Shown here: one piece after another, positions 62,913-64,000 of the stretch
Layout: each line of letters starts with the position of its first letter
Position numbering within the stretch: position 1 is the stretch's first letter
Assembly: GCA_013822725.1 (NCBI GenBank)
Contig: PNKX01000024.1
Coordinates: 1-64,000, forward strand
Length of the DNA stretch: 64,000 nucleotides
Direction of reading: 5' to 3'
Source of the DNA: Pirellula sp.
GTDB lineage: Bacteria; Planctomycetota; Planctomycetia; Pirellulales; Lacipirellulaceae
Notes under the pieces: generated by a model
What the model saw: only the letters and a program-made list of their open reading frames with translations
Told to the model about the DNA's origin: nothing
The model's database searches: none
Program-made: the position numbers and the translations under genes

Positions 62913-63188
62913 CTCCGCCACCCCCTATCGGCAAAACGCCGCCCGCGATTCGCCGCATGCTAAAAGACGCCGGTCGCAGCGATTGTAGCGGCCAGTTTCC
63001 GCCATTCCCACCCGCCACAGTATGCTACCACCCGCACAGCCGTCGCGAATGTTACGGCAGGCAGACAAAAACTCATCGGCACAGCCCGGATGATCCGACA
63101 CACAGGAACACGAGGGGACTTTTCGATCACCCGGCCCACAGTGCCGCAAGTCGACCCCCGCGCCCGCCCCAACCCGCCGAGCACTTCC

Positions 63189-63214
63189 GGACTGGTCGCT
63201 TAAGCGACCAGTCC
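63189..63214. repeat. 26-bp perfect palindrome (GGACTGGTCGCTT half-site), copy 2
   Basis: Identical in all 26 positions to the copies at 19438-19463 and 63733-63758. It lies 82 bases before the first small secreted-protein gene. Confidence 0.95.
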
Positions 63215-63295
63215 GAACCCGCCCCCACGCTCAGCCTACCTCCACCGCCCGCCCAAAACTAAAGATCCCCGAACTCCCAACGAAGGAGCCGTTTC

Positions 63296-63691
63296 ATGTC
63301 CATCCGCGTCACCGCGCTCGCGCTCATCGCCGCCGGCCTCGCCGCCGCGTCGATCGCCTCTCCCGCCCGCGCCGAAGAAGGCCTCTGGAAGCGCCAGATC
63401 AGCTACCAGAACAAGCAAGACCTGTTCTACAACTACTACGAAGGTCCCGATCCCAGCGGCACCACCACCGCGATGTACATCTCGCCCCGTCCGGTGCCGG
63501 CCCACGTCGGTCACACCTACACGACCTACCAGCCCTTCATGCCGCACGAGTACATGTACAAGCACACCATGTCGCACTACGCCCACGCCCCCGGCGCCGG
63601 CTGGTCGCGCTCGAAGGTCCGCTACCGCACCGGCGGTTTGTGGCTCGACCACTGGGCCGCCGGCATCGACCCCGTCTTCTGCTGCCACTAA
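63296..63691 (+). CDS. Small secreted Tyr/His-rich protein
   Basis: The 131-residue protein has signal peptide MSIRVTALALIAAGLAAASIASPARA. The mature part is rich in Tyr, His and Met (ISYQNKQDLFYNYYEGP; MPHEYMYKHTMSHYAH) and ends DPVFCCH. The His/Met/Cys-rich composition could bind metal, which is speculative. AAGGAG precedes the ATG at good distance. A second gene of the same general type starts 150 bases downstream, separated by another copy of the 26-bp palindrome. I do not recognise the family. Confidence 0.8.
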   Translation: MSIRVTALALIAAGLAAASIASPARAEEGLWKRQISYQNKQDLFYNYYEGPDPSGTTTAMYISPRPVPAHVGHTYTTYQPFMPHEYMYKHTMSHYAHAPGAGWSRSKVRYRTGGLWLDHWAAGIDPVFCCH

Positions 63692-63732
63692 GCCGGTTCG
63701 CACCCTCGGACCCCCGAACCGCACCCCGCTTC

Positions 63733-63758
63733 GGACTGGTCGCTTAAGCGACCAGTCC
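63733..63758. repeat. 26-bp perfect palindrome (GGACTGGTCGCTT half-site), copy 3
   Basis: Third identical copy, about 40 bases after the first secreted-protein gene. It is followed by a GCTGACCGCTGAACGCTGACAGC segment related to the repeat at 11858-11942. Confidence 0.95.
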
Positions 63759-63840
63759 AGCCCCGCCACTCCGTTTCAATCTTGCTGAAAGCTGACCGCT
63801 GAACGCTGACAGCTTCATCCCCCACACAAGGAAGCGTCCC

Positions 63841-64000
63841 GTGAACAAGCCGCTTGCCGCTTGCGCGCTTGCCATCGCCGCCGTCGTGGCTGCGTCGCCG
63901 GCGATCGCCACGGCCGAGATGCCGTACCTCAAACCGCTCCGCCGCGCCCAGTTCTACAACTGGCACGCGCAGTACGCCTACACCGACTACGGCGTCCCGA
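63841..64000 (+). CDS. Secreted protein, start only (runs off window)
   Basis: A GTG start after AAGGAAGCGTCCC opens a frame reading MNKPLAACALAIAAVVAASP then AIATAEMPYLKPLRRAQFY and continues past the window end. A signal peptide is clear and the mature start is Tyr-rich (NWHAQYAYTDYGVP), similar in style to the preceding small secreted protein. The frame has no stop in the visible 160 bases. It probably forms a tandem pair with its neighbour. Confidence 0.75.
   Translation, partial: MNKPLAACALAIAAVVAASPAIATAEMPYLKPLRRAQFYNWHAQYAYTDYGVP

Overview
The window looks like a piece of a planctomycete chromosome, most likely order Pirellulales (Pirellula/Lacipirellula-like). The evidence is a high-GC genome with Gram-negative envelope genes (a phosphate-selective-porin-like barrel and an LptD/OstA-like protein), a DUF1559 protein with a prepilin-type N-terminus, seven PEP-CTERM proteins (one with dockerin repeats), a Lys/Ala-rich H1-like protein, weak Shine-Dalgarno use and many TTG/GTG starts. 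No tRNA, rRNA, prophage, IS element or CRISPR array was seen.

Layout. 1-5.2 kb: DEAD-box helicase (cut by the window edge), H1-like protein, inositol-3-phosphate synthase and an aspartate/aromatic aminotransferase. 5.4-11 kb: an alpha-glucan block on the + strand (glycogen synthase, GalT-like uridylyltransferase, GH57 enzyme) ending in a terminator. 11-15 kb: bioD, a divergent aroE homologue with altered catalytic residues, a membrane protein and a methyltransferase. 15-19.6 kb: a minus-strand run of exported proteins (DUF1559, dockerin/PEP-CTERM, a small Cys-rich DUF5522 protein, two more PEP-CTERM proteins) lying behind a cobalamin riboswitch. 19.8-28.5 kb: DinB-like protein, ankyrin protein, DUF202 protein, porin, principal sigma factor and an unknown Cys-rich protein. 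28.8-34 kb: methyltransferase, two tandem membrane-associated GTPases and a quinone oxidoreductase. 34-44 kb: a MoxR / DUF58 / BatA-like / VWA-like cluster with a divergent DUF4159 protein. 44-50 kb: four tandem PEP-CTERM genes, a receiver-like protein lacking the phospho-acceptor Asp, a near-consensus sigma-54 promoter and a sigma-54 activator. 50-59 kb: MMPL/RND transporter, a large secreted protein, an LptD-like protein and a diacylglycerol/undecaprenol kinase. 59-63 kb: both subunits of an archaeal-type DNA topoisomerase VI. The end holds two small secreted proteins, the last one cut.

The strongest unexplained signal is between the genes. Most gaps carry long inverted repeats built from a few shared modules: a 9-bp GCCAAGGAC unit, an ACCACGACGGCACGA module, an AACCGCGGATGAACGC module, a GACAGGATCACAGGAT module, CCCGGCTCCGCCGGGG elements, and a perfect 26-bp palindrome. 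Some arms are perfect over 29-33 bp. In five genes the TGA stop codon is part of the repeat edge (ATTGAACC). One copy of the 26-bp palindrome sits inside the peripheral arm of the cobalamin riboswitch. Repeats lie between every pair of genes in the MoxR-DUF58-BatA cluster. They behave like mobile, gene-end-targeting cassettes that form long RNA hairpins, and I know of no functional description of them.
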